Source: Chloroflexota bacterium
Lineage (GTDB): Bacteria > Chloroflexota > Anaerolineae > Anaerolineales > VGOW01
Direction of reading: 5' to 3'
Length of the DNA stretch: 64,000 bases
Assembly: GCA_016197225.1 (NCBI GenBank)
Contig: JACPWC010000126.1
Span: 1 to 64,000 of the forward strand
This document shows positions 37,032-47,340 of this stretch, in pieces (the stretch's first letter is position 1; each line of letters starts with the position of its first letter). Made by a program: the position numbers and the translations under genes. A model generated the notes under the pieces. The model saw only the letters and a list, made by a program, of their open reading frames with translations. It had not been told where the DNA came from and did not search any database.

Positions 37032-38972
37032 CTACTTGGTTTTGAGCGCGGGCTTCTCTGCCCGGCTCAACAGGACGCTGGCGCGTTGCGCGCCCAACAC
37101 CTGCCCCAGTTCGCGGGCGGCAATTTGCAGAACGCTTTCAACGCTGGTCGCGCTTTGAATCTTCTGGCCGATGAGGTTGATGAGCGTTTCGCGATCGGCC
37201 TGGCTTTGCAGAGCGCGATACAAACGCGCGTTTTGCAGGGCCACCGCCACCTGGCGGGCAATGGATTGCAACAACTCAACGTCATCCTGCTTAAGGCCGC
37301 CGACGTGGTTGTGTTGAACGTCCAGCACGCCCAGCACCCGGTCGGCCAGGGCAATCGGCGCCGCAATTTCAGATTTCGTGTCGGGCAGGAGCGGGTTGGG
37401 CAACCAGGCCGGGTTCTGGGATACGTCCGGCGCCAGAACGGCGGCGTTGGTCGCGGCGGCGCGCCCCACCAAACCATGCCCTTTTGGAATGTGATGGCCG
37501 CGAGCCAGCATGGCCGCGCCGGCTTCACCTGTGCCGCCCACCATCAGCAAATTTTCGCGCTTCTCGTCGAACAGATAAATCTGGACGTGATAGTAGTCAA
37601 AAACAGAACGCACTTGCTCCACCACTTCCGACACCAGTTCCTTTTGATTGACGATGGTGGACAACTGGCGGCTGACTTCGGCGCTGGCGGTCAGGGCTTT
37701 GGTGCGCTCGGCCACGCGCTCTTCCAGCCCGCCCACCAATTGCCGCAGTTGGGCCGTCATACTGTTGAACGTCGTCGCCAGGATGCCAATCTCGTCGGCG
37801 ACCACGGCTGGGGCCTGGGCGGTCAAGTCGCCGGCGGCCACCCGCTCGGCGGCGGCGGTAAGGCGAGTGATGGGGCCGGTGAGCAGACGGGCCACGATCA
37901 GAGACACGGTGGCCGCCAGCGAAGCAATCGCCAGCGTCACCAGCAACGTGGTTCGCGTCTGTTGCTCAACGGGCGCAAGGCTTTCCTGCCGGTCTTGATG
38001 CACAATCAGAGTCCAGCCTAGATCAACATCACTGCCCGGGCTTTCCGTTTGGCTCACGCCGTGCACCTCAATCTGCGCCGAGGTGATCAGGCTGGGCCTG
38101 CCTTCGTAGATGAAATCGCCAAAAGATTCGCCTTTCAGGCTGCGCGCACTGGTCAGGGTTTCAGCGTCGAGGGAGGTCAGGCCTTCGCTAAATTCCGGGG
38201 CCAGCAACTGGCCGTCGGGCAACAACACTTCGCTGTCGCCGGTCTTGCCCAGCGTGGCCGAGGCCAGAATATGGGTGATGGCAGCCAGCCGGAATGTGGT
38301 GCGAAGCACGCCGACCACTTCGCGAGTGCCGTGCGCGAAGAGCGGCACGGCGATGTTGCTGGCAAAGGTGTCGCTACTTTCGTCGAACTCCGGCTGGCCG
38401 ATGAAGATTGCGCCCTGGCCGCCGTTGTAAGCCGTTTGCCACCATGTTTCATCGGCCTGGAAATAGTCTGAGGTGCGGTTGGTGGCGGCGATGTTGGCCC
38501 CGTAACGATCGGTGACGAACACTTCGACGTTGTCGGGGAAGGTGTCTTTGTACTCGCGCAACTCGCTCGCCACTTCATTGTCCAGCCGCGATTGAACGAG
38601 CGGGTCGTCGTTATTGTCCGCCGCGTCGGCGGCCCGCCATTGTTGATCCAGTTTATCAATCTCGATCTGGATGGAGGCCGGGTCGCCGGTGTAGCCGCCG
38701 TTGGCGGCTTCCACCGTGTCTTGAACTATCTTGCTTAAGCCGAACGCCTGAAGCGAGTTCACTTGATTATCGAGCAAACTGCCAATGGCCAGCGCCTGTG
38801 ACCGGGCGATGCTGTTCAGGCTTGCGCCTGCGTTGGCTGTCAAAATCGAGCGATTGGCGCGGTCGTTGAGGTAAGCGACGGCGCCCACCGAAAGCACTGT
38901 CAGGCTCACGAACGTTACAATCATCTTGGTCTGCAGAGAGAAAAAAGGAAACCGACGAACTTTAACAGTCAT
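37032..38972 (-). CDS. Membrane sensor with Cache-like, HAMP and GAF domains, no output
   Basis: A 646-residue protein. The first membrane helix is at about 15-37 ([19 protein letters not shown]). A large extracellular region to about 325 resembles dCache ([31 protein letters not shown]). The second helix is at about 335-357, then HAMP ([20 protein letters not shown]), a coiled coil and a GAF (about 440-590). It has no kinase, cyclase, GGDEF or MCP signalling domain, so it must act on a partner. The GAF is a close paralogue of that in the next upstream gene. The ATG at 38972 is preferred over an in-frame TTG at 38981. Confidence 0.85.
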   Translation of the reverse strand: MTVKVRRFPFFSLQTKMIVTFVSLTVLSVGAVAYLNDRANRSILTANAGASLNSIARSQALAIGSLLDNQVNSLQAFGLSKIVQDTVEAANGGYTGDPASIQIEIDKLDQQWRAADAADNNDDPLVQSRLDNEVASELREYKDTFPDNVEVFVTDRYGANIAATNRTSDYFQADETWWQTAYNGGQGAIFIGQPEFDESSDTFASNIAVPLFAHGTREVVGVLRTTFRLAAITHILASATLGKTGDSEVLLPDGQLLAPEFSEGLTSLDAETLTSARSLKGESFGDFIYEGRPSLITSAQIEVHGVSQTESPGSDVDLGWTLIVHQDRQESLAPVEQQTRTTLLVTLAIASLAATVSLIVARLLTGPITRLTAAAERVAAGDLTAQAPAVVADEIGILATTFNSMTAQLRQLVGGLEERVAERTKALTASAEVSRQLSTIVNQKELVSEVVEQVRSVFDYYHVQIYLFDEKRENLLMVGGTGEAGAAMLARGHHIPKGHGLVGRAAATNAAVLAPDVSQNPAWLPNPLLPDTKSEIAAPIALADRVLGVLDVQHNHVGGLKQDDVELLQSIARQVAVALQNARLYRALQSQADRETLINLIGQKIQSATSVESVLQIAARELGQVLGAQRASVLLSRAEKPALKTK

Positions 38973-38992
38973 GAGTCGCAACCTCTCCTCGA

Positions 38993-40417
38993 TCAGGCTT
39001 TATGGCCGTTCAAGTCGTGGCCGTTTGCAGGCGCAACCGCCTTTAGTTTCACTCGCGTTTGTTTTGCGCCGAGCGCCCGCCCCAGTTCGCGCACTGCCAC
39101 TTGCATGGCGGCTTCCACCGTGTCTGAATTCTGAATGCGCTGGTTGATGGCGATCATCAAAGCTTCGCGAGCCACCTGCTGTTGCGTTTGGGCGAAGGAG
39201 CGGGCGTTGCGTAAGGCCACCGCAACCTGGTTGGCAATGGCTTGCAGGAGTTCGGCGTCTTCCGGGGTGAGGCCGCCAACGGTGTTTTGTTGAACATCCA
39301 ACACCCCCAGCACCTGCTCGCCGAGGGCAATCGGCACGGCCACTTCCGATTTGGTGTCGGGCAGGAGCGGGTTGGGCAACCAGCCGGGGTCGCTGGCAGT
39401 GTCGGCGGCCAGCACGGCGGTGTTCGAGTCGGCGGCGCGCCCCACCAGCCCGCGCCCCCTGGGAATTTTGTGCCCGCGCGCCAGCAAAGCCTTTCCGGCT
39501 TCTCCGGTTCCGCTGGTCATGACCAGCTTCTCGTGTTGCGCGTCGAACAGATAAATATGGGCGTGGTAGTAGTTGAAGGCCAACTGCACCTGCTCTACCA
39601 CTTCGGCCACGAGTTGCCCTTCGTTGAGGATGGTGGACAGGCGGCGGCTGACTTCGGCGCTGGCGGCCAGGGCTTTGGTGCGGTCGGCCACGCGTTGCTC
39701 CGCTTCCTCATTCGCATTATGCAGAGCCGCTTGCATCTTAACGGCGACCTGGATGGAATTGCGGTGATTCTCGCAAAGCGCAGTGGTGAAGATAGCCGTC
39801 CCCAAGACCGGGAGGGCATGGGCGAGCACGGAAACAGCGTTTTCGCCGTAGAAGTATACCCACTGAGGTTCAACATAATTCAGGACGCCATGATGGAGCG
39901 CCGTTAAGACGAGCACGATCCAATTCAGTCGCCAATCGGCGTAGACCACTAACAGGGCCATGAGCATGAAAAAGTGAAAGTGCATCTCAATGGAGCCGCC
40001 GCTAATAAACACAAACAGGTAAGAAAACATCGTCAGATTGAGGGTGACGAAGATGCGCCAAACGTAGTGGCGGTTGTCCACTTTGCCTCGCAGGAAAGTG
40101 GGGCCTAAAGTGATAACCAGGGCAACGAGCATGGCCCCCAGCGCCTCCGGCCCGCTGATCACCCGGTAGGAAAACGGGGAAGAAAAATAGCGCGCCGGTT
40201 GAAAGATGAAGATGATAATCGTCAAGAGGGCGAATGCCGCAAAATTTCCCCATAGCGCCCAAACGATAAGCCGGTCTATACGCGGGTAGTTCATCGCGGC
40301 CAGGTAGGCCTTATTGATGTCGGAAGTGAAATCTATCTTCCTCAGCAGTTCGTGGAAGGTTTGCCGCCGCGCCTGAGGCGCCTGTCTGGCGAGTGAAGGA
40401 TTGGTTAACGTCGTCAT
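38993..40417 (-). CDS. Multi-helix membrane sensor with GAF, no output
   Basis: A 474-residue protein with about six membrane helices (50-225) and a C-terminal GAF (about 255-420). The membrane part has [39 protein letters not shown] and a Pro nearby, a His-rich pattern seen at the N-terminus of some chemoreceptors and kinases. The histidines could bind a ligand or metal (inference). Like its downstream neighbour it lacks any output domain, and the GAF is a near copy. The stop lies 20 bases before the neighbour's start, so the pair is co-transcribed. Confidence 0.85.
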   Translation of the reverse strand: MTTLTNPSLARQAPQARRQTFHELLRKIDFTSDINKAYLAAMNYPRIDRLIVWALWGNFAAFALLTIIIFIFQPARYFSSPFSYRVISGPEALGAMLVALVITLGPTFLRGKVDNRHYVWRIFVTLNLTMFSYLFVFISGGSIEMHFHFFMLMALLVVYADWRLNWIVLVLTALHHGVLNYVEPQWVYFYGENAVSVLAHALPVLGTAIFTTALCENHRNSIQVAVKMQAALHNANEEAEQRVADRTKALAASAEVSRRLSTILNEGQLVAEVVEQVQLAFNYYHAHIYLFDAQHEKLVMTSGTGEAGKALLARGHKIPRGRGLVGRAADSNTAVLAADTASDPGWLPNPLLPDTKSEVAVPIALGEQVLGVLDVQQNTVGGLTPEDAELLQAIANQVAVALRNARSFAQTQQQVAREALMIAINQRIQNSDTVEAAMQVAVRELGRALGAKQTRVKLKAVAPANGHDLNGHKA

Positions 40418-40435
40418 ATCAAAACCCTTGGGAGA

Positions 40436-43273
40436 TTATCGCTTTATAGCTTCGGCGGAAACGAGCGGCAAGCTGAAGCTGAAGCAACTGCCCTGCCTCT
40501 CTTCGCTCTTGACACTAATCGCGCCGCCATGCTGTTCGACGATGGACTTGACAATGGCCAGGCCCAGGCCGTTGCCCTCGATCTCTTTTAAATCGCCGTG
40601 TTGCGCCCGGTAGAATTTCTCGAAGATGTAAGGCAGGTCGTGTTCGGAGATGCCGGGGCCGGAATCTTGAATCTTGATTTGCACTGCGCCCTCGCCAATT
40701 TCCGCGCTGATGGTGATCTGGCCGCCGTCGGGCGTGTATTTGAGGGCATTGCCCACGAGGTTGCGCGCAACCTGCCGCAAGCGTGGGGCGTCGCCCAGCA
40801 CTTGCGCCTGGCTCGCAAATGGCATGAGGGTGAGCGTTTGCTGTTTGTTGGCGGCCTGTGTTGTAAATTCGTCGGCTACGCCCGTAAACAAGTCGAGCAC
40901 GTTGCAGGGTTCCAGCTTGAGGCCTACGCCCATGTCAATGCGAGCCATCTCCAGCAGGTTCTGCACCAGTTCGTTCATTTGCTTGGTGGCCTTGTCAATG
41001 CGGTCCAGGTATTCGTGTTGTTGCAATGTGAGCGGCCCAAGCTTGGTGACCAGATAGCTGTAGCCCATGACGGCGGTGATGGGGTTTTTGAGGTCGTGAG
41101 AGGCGGTGGCAATAAACTCGTTCTTCACCCGATCCAGGTCTTTGAAATGGCTCACGTCGTGCAAAACTGCCACCTGCCCGCCTTCCTCGATGGGCGTGAT
41201 GACGGTGGCAAAGGTTCGTTTGTCGGGCCAGACGATCTCGCCCTGCTCCGGCTGGCCGGAGAGGCGGGCGCGCTCAAGCATGTTGACCAGCGCATCGTAG
41301 CCTTTGCCGAGCGGGAGCGAAGCGCCGAGCCGGGTTTCAACATCGGCGAACAGTTTTTCGCCCGCCGGATTCATTAACTGCAAACAGCCTTCGGCGTCAA
41401 TCACCAGAATAGCGTCGGCGGCGCTGCGCAAAATTGCCGAGAGCCGCCGCTCTTCCTGTTCCACCGATTCAAACAACCGGATGCGGTCGAAGGCGGTGGC
41501 AATTTGCGAGGCCAGGTTTTCCAACACTACCCGGTCGCTTTCCTGAAAGGCGTGCGGCCTCATGCTGTGAATGGCTAGCACGCCGCTCACTTTAGAGTCC
41601 CAGATCAAAGGCACGGCAACCGCCGACAGGGTGGGCGGTGCGCCGGGTCTTTCACGCGGCCTGGCGCGTTCTTCCACCGCGCCGGAGAAGTGGGCGGGTT
41701 GGCCGGTGGCGGCAACCTGTTGTGGGGCCAGGGCTAGTAGTGAAGGGCGCAGGCCGGTTTCAGCGCCGGCGACATTGCACAATTGAGGCGATTCGCCGTC
41801 GGTGAGCCAGAGCGACACGACAGGGTAGTCGAGTGTCTGGTGAATTAAGTCGGCGGTTCGCTCAAAGAGTTCCGTCGAGCGGGTGAAGAGGCTGATCTCG
41901 CGAGTCAAGCGGTTGAGGGCCACCAGTTCGGTGACGCGCTTGCGCTCAATGGCGTAGAACTGGGCGTTCTCGATGGCAATGGCGGCCTGACCGGCAATGG
42001 CTTGCAGGAGGGTAAGATGATCCTGCGTGAAGTAAGCCCGCTGGGAGTGATGCAGAGTCAGCACGCCGATGACGCCGCGCCGGCTGAGAAGCGGCACGGC
42101 GATGGCCGAGCGCGTGGGATCGTTAGTCAGTTTGAGCCAGCGAGGATCGGTGAGGGTGTTTTCGATGATCATGCCTTTGCGGGCCGAGACCACGTATGGC
42201 GCTACGCCTTCGCTGACCAGTTTCTCTTTGGCAACCTGCCAGCTCCAGGGCGAGAAGTCGGCAGTGGTGTGTATTTGGTGAAGCACACTGCCGTCGGGCT
42301 GGAAGATGACGATATAACCGTTGATGGCTTCCAGGGCCGGCACGCTCCGGCGCAGGGTGACAGTCGCCAGTTCTTCAATGTCCATTCGAGCGCTAAGGTC
42401 CTGGCCGATCTCAGGCAGGAGGCCAAGCTCGCGGTTGCGGCGGCGCAGGGCGTCTTCGGCAAGCTTGACGCGCAGTTTGGAGCGGACGCGGGCGGTCAGT
42501 TCACGCCAGTCGAAAGGTTTGGTGACGTAGTCGTCAGCGCCCAGGCTGAGGCCCTGGCGCACGTCGCGCGGCTCGATGCGGGCGGCGGTGATGATGATGA
42601 CGGGGATGTGGGCGATGCGCGGGTCGGCCCGCATCTCGGCCAACACCTCAAACCCGTCCTTCTTGGGCATATTGATGTCCAACAGCACCAGGTCGGGCAG
42701 TTCGGCGTAGATCTGAGCCAGGGTTTCTTCGCCGTCGGCGGCGGTGATGAAGTTGTAGCCTTCACTGCTCAGGCGGGTGGAAAGAAGCTGGACGTTATCC
42801 GAGCGGTCGTCGGCGATGAGGATTTTGAACTGGGTGCGGTTGAATGTCTGGGCCGCCGCCGCCACCTGGGCCGGGTGGAGTCCTTCCAAAGCCTGGCTGA
42901 CGATGGTTTGAATTTTTTCCGGTTGGACAGGTTTGACCAGGTAGTCCTTGATCCTCAGCCGACGGGCAGTGGCGGCTAAACCGGGGGTGTCGTAGGCAGT
43001 GATGAGAATGGTGTGGGCCGGTTCGTGTCCGCCCTGAAGTTTTTCGATCAGTTCCAGCCCGTTCATGCCGGGCATCATAAAATCGGTGATGAGCACGTCA
43101 ATGGCGTTGTTGCCAATCGTGTCGAGCGCCTCCTGCCCGCTACGGGCGGTGAGGACTTCGACGGGTGTTTTAAATTGACCGAGGGCCCGGGCCAGCATGG
43201 AAGCTGTGTTGGGGTGGTCGTCAACGATGAGGATGCGTGCTTGATGGGAAGTGGAAGCAATCGAATCGGCCAT
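40436..43273 (-). CDS. Double-receiver GAF/PAS histidine kinase
   Basis: A 945-residue soluble kinase. Receiver 1 (about 13-130) has ILIVDDHPN, ITDFMMPGMNG and DYLVKPVQ. Receiver 2 (about 148-270) has ILIADDRSD, VLLDINMPKKDG and DDYVTKPFD. Two GAF domains (about 300-460, 465-610) and a PAS (about 615-715) follow. HisKA ATASHDLKNPITAVMGY is near 724 and HATPase_c GNGLGLAIVKSI near 925. Two front receivers suggest it takes phosphoryl groups from other kinases. GATAAT lies 6 bases before the ATG at 43273, so the mRNA may be leaderless. Confidence 0.92.
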   Translation of the reverse strand: MADSIASTSHQARILIVDDHPNTASMLARALGQFKTPVEVLTARSGQEALDTIGNNAIDVLITDFMMPGMNGLELIEKLQGGHEPAHTILITAYDTPGLAATARRLRIKDYLVKPVQPEKIQTIVSQALEGLHPAQVAAAAQTFNRTQFKILIADDRSDNVQLLSTRLSSEGYNFITAADGEETLAQIYAELPDLVLLDINMPKKDGFEVLAEMRADPRIAHIPVIIITAARIEPRDVRQGLSLGADDYVTKPFDWRELTARVRSKLRVKLAEDALRRRNRELGLLPEIGQDLSARMDIEELATVTLRRSVPALEAINGYIVIFQPDGSVLHQIHTTADFSPWSWQVAKEKLVSEGVAPYVVSARKGMIIENTLTDPRWLKLTNDPTRSAIAVPLLSRRGVIGVLTLHHSQRAYFTQDHLTLLQAIAGQAAIAIENAQFYAIERKRVTELVALNRLTREISLFTRSTELFERTADLIHQTLDYPVVSLWLTDGESPQLCNVAGAETGLRPSLLALAPQQVAATGQPAHFSGAVEERARPRERPGAPPTLSAVAVPLIWDSKVSGVLAIHSMRPHAFQESDRVVLENLASQIATAFDRIRLFESVEQEERRLSAILRSAADAILVIDAEGCLQLMNPAGEKLFADVETRLGASLPLGKGYDALVNMLERARLSGQPEQGEIVWPDKRTFATVITPIEEGGQVAVLHDVSHFKDLDRVKNEFIATASHDLKNPITAVMGYSYLVTKLGPLTLQQHEYLDRIDKATKQMNELVQNLLEMARIDMGVGLKLEPCNVLDLFTGVADEFTTQAANKQQTLTLMPFASQAQVLGDAPRLRQVARNLVGNALKYTPDGGQITISAEIGEGAVQIKIQDSGPGISEHDLPYIFEKFYRAQHGDLKEIEGNGLGLAIVKSIVEQHGGAISVKSEERQGSCFSFSLPLVSAEAIKR

Positions 43274-43348
43274 GCTCCCATTATCGGCGCAAAGTGTCCA
43301 GAAGAACTGTTTGAGACTGGGCGGGTTGGTTGGGGTAAGTTGGCGGCC

Positions 43349-44155
43349 TTAGTCCAAAATTAACCGGTACCCGGTTCCCCTGATGTTGAGAACGTGGCGA
43401 GGGTGTTTGGGGTCTGGTTCAATAGAGTCGCGCAATTCGTGAATGTGCCATTTGGCAAGTTCCTGCGCCTGCTGGCGGTCGGTCTGGTAGCCTTGAGCCT
43501 CGGCGACGAGGGTCTGGTAGCTGACGGTGTCGGGCGAGTGGCGGGCCAGGACGAGGAGGTAATCGAAGGCGGCGGGCGGCAGGGAGAGCACTTTGTCGCC
43601 AAAGGTGGCCCGGCGGGCTTGCAGGTCGAGGATGAGCGTGCCGCGTTTGAGGAAGCGGTCGCCGGTGGGTGAGGTGAGCGTGGGTGGCAGGGGCGCGGCC
43701 AGCGTGTTGACGTTGTCCAGGCTTTGCAGTTCGGTTTGCAGGGCTGTAATCTGCTCCTGGATTTCGCGCCGCCGACGCTCGATGGCCTGCTCGCCCAGCA
43801 CAACGCGGGTTCGGGCGATGAGGGTTTCGGGGTCAATCGGCTTGATGAGGTAATCAATTGCGCCGAGGCGCATGGCCTGCAGGGCCGACTGCAACGAGGC
43901 GTGGGCGGTGAAGAGAATGACCGGCGGGTGTAACGGTTGGCGGTGAATTTCCTGCAGGACTTGCAAGCCATCCATGCCCGGCAGGTGGATGTCGAGATAG
44001 ACAAGATCGTACGAGGTGGAGCCAAGCAGGCGCAGGGCTTCGAGGCCGTCGGCGGCGGCGGTCACTTCGCATCCGGCCTGTTTCAACACCCGAACCAGCG
44101 TTTGCCGCAAGTTGGCTTCGTCGTCAATGATGAGGATGCTGCCTGAAAGAGTCAT
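43349..44155 (-). CDS. Receiver-winged helix response regulator
   Basis: A 268-residue regulator. The receiver (about 6-122) has ILIIDDEAN, VYLDIHLPGMDG and IDYLIKPIDP. A coiled linker (about 125-155) joins it to an OmpR-type winged helix (about 180-268) with SLPPAAFDYLLVLARHSPD and RHVLNIRGTGYRL. The long linker and weak helix signature differ from the other OmpR-type regulator in the window. The ATG at 44155 is preferred over an in-frame TTG at 44161. It follows the kinase ending at 44167 by 11 bases and is probably its partner. Confidence 0.9.
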   Translation of the reverse strand: MTLSGSILIIDDEANLRQTLVRVLKQAGCEVTAAADGLEALRLLGSTSYDLVYLDIHLPGMDGLQVLQEIHRQPLHPPVILFTAHASLQSALQAMRLGAIDYLIKPIDPETLIARTRVVLGEQAIERRRREIQEQITALQTELQSLDNVNTLAAPLPPTLTSPTGDRFLKRGTLILDLQARRATFGDKVLSLPPAAFDYLLVLARHSPDTVSYQTLVAEAQGYQTDRQQAQELAKWHIHELRDSIEPDPKHPRHVLNIRGTGYRLILD

Positions 44156-44166
44156 AAGCAAAAGTG

Positions 44167-46824
44167 TTATCGCCCAGCCGGCAGTTTCAATGGGCCGGTT
44201 TCGGGTTTTTCGTCGGCGGGGAGCCAGATTTTGAACGTGGTTCCCCCGCCAATCTTGCTGTCCACTTCGATGTGGCCGTTGTGGCGCTGGACTATATCAT
44301 AAGTGATCGCCAGCCCCAGCCCGGTGCCGCCCTGCTTGGTGGTGAAGAACGGGTCGAAGATATTATCCTTGTTTGCCGGATCAATGCCAATGCCGGTATC
44401 GGCAATGGTGAGCAAAACTTTGCCGTCGGGCCGGACGTGGCTGGCGTTGAGGGCAAGTTGCCCGCCGTCGGGCATGGCCTCAACGGCGTTGAGGCACAGG
44501 TTGAGGACAACCTGCTTGAGTTGATCGCGAACGGCAGGCACGTAAGGCAGAGACGGGTTGGGGTTGAAGATGAATTCGATGTTGTTGTGGCGCAGGTGAG
44601 TGTTGATCAACCGTTGCACCTCGACGATCAACGAGTTGACGGACTCCAACCGGAACTCTTCACTGATGGTGGGGCGGTAGGTTTCGCGCAGGCGGCCAAT
44701 CAGATCGGCCATGCGGTCGGCTTCGGTGAGGGCCACGCGCAGGTCGTCGTGGGCCTGGGCGCTCAAAGCCGGTTCCTGCCGCACGAGGAAGAGCGCATTC
44801 TGAATGGCTTGCAGGGGGTTGTTGAGTTCGTGGGCCACCGAGGCCACCAGGCGGCCCATAGCGGCCAGCTTTTCGGTTTGCACCATTTGGGCGCGGGCGG
44901 CCTGTTCCTGTTTGAGAGCCTTTTCCAGATCGGTGACCAGGCGCGCGTTTTCAATGGCCACGCTCAATTGCTGGCCGATGCTGATCAACCAGTTAAAGTC
45001 ACTGCGATCCAGAAGCCGCTCGACGCCAGATTCGACGATGAGCACGCCCAGCGTTTGCTCGGCCCGGATCAAGGGGACGCCGACGAGTGATTGCACCCCG
45101 CCGATGACTTCCACGTAGTCCGGGTCTTTCGTCACGTCTGGCGCAAACACCGGCTGGCCGGTGCGAGCCACCCGGCCACGAATGCCTTGATCGATCCGAA
45201 CGATTTGAAGCGGCGCCTGATAGCCTTGTTGCACTTGCAACACCAGCATATCTTTGCTGAGGAGGTAAACGCTCACGCCTTTGTAATTGGCGATGGAGGC
45301 GATGGTGGCTACTACCGCTTCCAGCATTGCCGACAGGTTGAGGCGGCTGATGAGGGTCTGAGTCACCTTTTGCAGGGCTTCGGCTTCTTCGGCCCGGCGG
45401 CGTTCCACTTCAAACAGGCGGGCGTTTTCGATGGCTAACGCGGCCTGCACCCCAAGCGTGGTGAAGAGTTGCTCGTCATCGGTGGAGAAGGTGCGGGGCG
45501 CGGCGCTACTGGCGCTCAGCGTGCCCAGGCGGCGGGTGCCGCTTTGCACCGGGGCCACCAGCAGGGAGCGCAAATGAATCGCCACGCCGAGTCGCAGGTA
45601 GCGCGGGTCGGTGTGTGTGTCACGGACGTTGATGACCACCCCTTCTTCGATGACGCGCCCGGCAATGCCTTCGCCGGGGCGCATTGAAAAATCGGGGCGG
45701 CCCAACACATCCACCAGGCCGGCGACCGCCGCCGGGCGCAGGGCCTGACTCTCTTCGTCCAGCAAATGGATCACCGCCCGCTCCACTTTAGGGATGATCT
45801 GGTGAACCGAATCGACGATCAGTTGAAGAATCTGATCAAGGTCGAGGGTGCTACTCAGGGCGCGGCTGATGGCGCCAATGGCTTCGCTTTCCTGCAGGCG
45901 GCGGCGGGTGCGTTCGTGCCGCCGGGCGTTGCCAATGGCAATGGCCGCCCAGCTTGAGGCGGCTTCCAACAAACGCTGGTCGTCGTTGGAAAAAGTTTCG
46001 GGCTTGAGGTTGATGGCTTCCATCACGCCGATGATTTCGTCGCCCAGCTTGAGCGGGACAGCCAGGAAGGACTGGGAACTGTGGCCGTTGCCATCGTCAA
46101 TTCCGGGGTCGGGCGTTTTCTGTTCCGGCCCGTCCGTCATCCAAACCGGGTGGCCCGTTTGCACCACTTCGCCGGCGATGCCAATGTTGGCCGGGATGCG
46201 TTGGCCGCGCAGGCGCTCGGCGCGCGCGCCGCTCACTCCGGCAAACACCAGCTCATCCTCTTCCAAAAGCAAAATGGAAATCTCTGTGCCCAGCAGGGGA
46301 ACCAGCTTATCAATAAGCTGGCGAAGCACGGTTTCCAGTTCCAGGCTGGCGGCTACTTCCTGGCCCACCTGGCTGAGAACGGCGAGGTGGCGGGTGACAC
46401 GGTCGAACAGGGTTTCGCTCTGTCGCAAAGCGTGTTCAGCCTGTTGTTTGGCGTCGCGCGAGGCGCGGGCGCGCCAGGCCCGGCCCGCCGCCGCGCCCAG
46501 CCGGGCGGTATCGTCTTTCGAGGCCACGTCATCTGCGCCGCGCCGCAAACATTCGGCGATGGTTTGGTCGTCGGCATTCTCGGCGATGACGAGGACGGGC
46601 AGGTCAATGTTGTGCTCGCGCAAGAGGTCGAGCGCGCGCAAAGAACCGGGTTGAGAAGTTGAAAGGGGGGAGAGGATTAAGTCGGGGGCCTGGGCCAGCC
46701 CGGCCAGGTAGCCGGCTTCATCGGTCGCCGAAAAGCAAGCGGTGTCGAATCCGGCCTGGCGGAGGAGTGATGCGCCGTCGGCAATTTGATCGCCTAGAAT
46801 AAGAACTCGAAGAGGGTCGGCCAT
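44167..46824 (-). CDS. Pseudo-receiver multi-GAF histidine kinase
   Basis: An 885-residue soluble kinase. The first 120 residues have the shape of a receiver (LRVLILGDQIADG, DLPVLVIAENADDQT, DDVASKDD), but the phospho-Asp position reads DLILSPLS, so it cannot be phosphorylated in the usual way. GAF domains occupy about 145-300, 315-480 and 500-650. HisKA SVAHELNNPLQAI is near 665 and HATPase_c [12 protein letters not shown] near 850. TACAAT hexamers lie 9-19 bases before the ATG at 46824. The ATG was chosen because the receiver-like fold starts there. Confidence 0.9.
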   Translation of the reverse strand: MADPLRVLILGDQIADGASLLRQAGFDTACFSATDEAGYLAGLAQAPDLILSPLSTSQPGSLRALDLLREHNIDLPVLVIAENADDQTIAECLRRGADDVASKDDTARLGAAAGRAWRARASRDAKQQAEHALRQSETLFDRVTRHLAVLSQVGQEVAASLELETVLRQLIDKLVPLLGTEISILLLEEDELVFAGVSGARAERLRGQRIPANIGIAGEVVQTGHPVWMTDGPEQKTPDPGIDDGNGHSSQSFLAVPLKLGDEIIGVMEAINLKPETFSNDDQRLLEAASSWAAIAIGNARRHERTRRRLQESEAIGAISRALSSTLDLDQILQLIVDSVHQIIPKVERAVIHLLDEESQALRPAAVAGLVDVLGRPDFSMRPGEGIAGRVIEEGVVINVRDTHTDPRYLRLGVAIHLRSLLVAPVQSGTRRLGTLSASSAAPRTFSTDDEQLFTTLGVQAALAIENARLFEVERRRAEEAEALQKVTQTLISRLNLSAMLEAVVATIASIANYKGVSVYLLSKDMLVLQVQQGYQAPLQIVRIDQGIRGRVARTGQPVFAPDVTKDPDYVEVIGGVQSLVGVPLIRAEQTLGVLIVESGVERLLDRSDFNWLISIGQQLSVAIENARLVTDLEKALKQEQAARAQMVQTEKLAAMGRLVASVAHELNNPLQAIQNALFLVRQEPALSAQAHDDLRVALTEADRMADLIGRLRETYRPTISEEFRLESVNSLIVEVQRLINTHLRHNNIEFIFNPNPSLPYVPAVRDQLKQVVLNLCLNAVEAMPDGGQLALNASHVRPDGKVLLTIADTGIGIDPANKDNIFDPFFTTKQGGTGLGLAITYDIVQRHNGHIEVDSKIGGGTTFKIWLPADEKPETGPLKLPAGR

Positions 46825-46879
46825 GTCGGGTGATTGTATTGTAGATCGCCAATTTTTGCGCCGGGGTTTTAAAATCGTT

Positions 46880-47326
46880 TCAGCTTCCTTGCGGCGGGTG
46901 GTTGAGCGACAGCCAATATTGGCCCACCTGCCGCACAGTTTCGGTGAAACTTTCGAAATCCACTGGTTTGACGATGTAGCTGTTCGCGCCCAGTTCGTAA
47001 CTTTGAGCAATGTCGCGCGCTTCGCGAGAGGTGGAAAGCATGATGACCGGAAGCTGGCGGGTGCGGGTATCCGACTTGAGGCGCTGTAGAACTTCCAGCC
47101 CGTCTACTTTAGGCAGTTTGAGATCCAGCAAAATCAGTTTTGGAAGGCGGCCTGGCGGGCGAGGGTCTTGAGGGTCAGAGCCGAAAATAAAATCAAGGGC
47201 TTCGGCTCCGTCCCGCGCAACTTCGATGCGTTTGACCAGTTGAGTCCGTTTCAGGGCGCGCAGGGTCAACTCCAGGTCGTTCGGGTTATCTTCTATCAAC
47301 AGAATTTCCACTTCATCATGCCGCAT
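46880..47326 (-). CDS. Rcp1-like stand-alone receiver
   Basis: A 148-residue receiver with the extended beta4-alpha4 region typical of phytochrome-partner regulators (Rcp1): ILLIEDNPND, LILLDLKLPKVDGLEVL, MLSTSREARDIAQSYELGA and YIVKPVDFE. No output domain. It lies 14 bases downstream of a kinase with a phytochrome-type SVSHDLRAPL box, the usual partner class. The ATG at 47326 is preferred over an in-frame TTG two codons upstream. Confidence 0.93.
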   Translation of the reverse strand: MRHDEVEILLIEDNPNDLELTLRALKRTQLVKRIEVARDGAEALDFIFGSDPQDPRPPGRLPKLILLDLKLPKVDGLEVLQRLKSDTRTRQLPVIMLSTSREARDIAQSYELGANSYIVKPVDFESFTETVRQVGQYWLSLNHPPQGS

Positions 47327-47340
47327 AAGCAACTCTCGCT

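Noticed and set aside
44167-47010. A longer start at 47010 for the pseudo-receiver kinase
   Set aside because: The added 62 residues are basic and low in family pattern, and they overlap the complete Rcp1-like receiver gene in the same direction.
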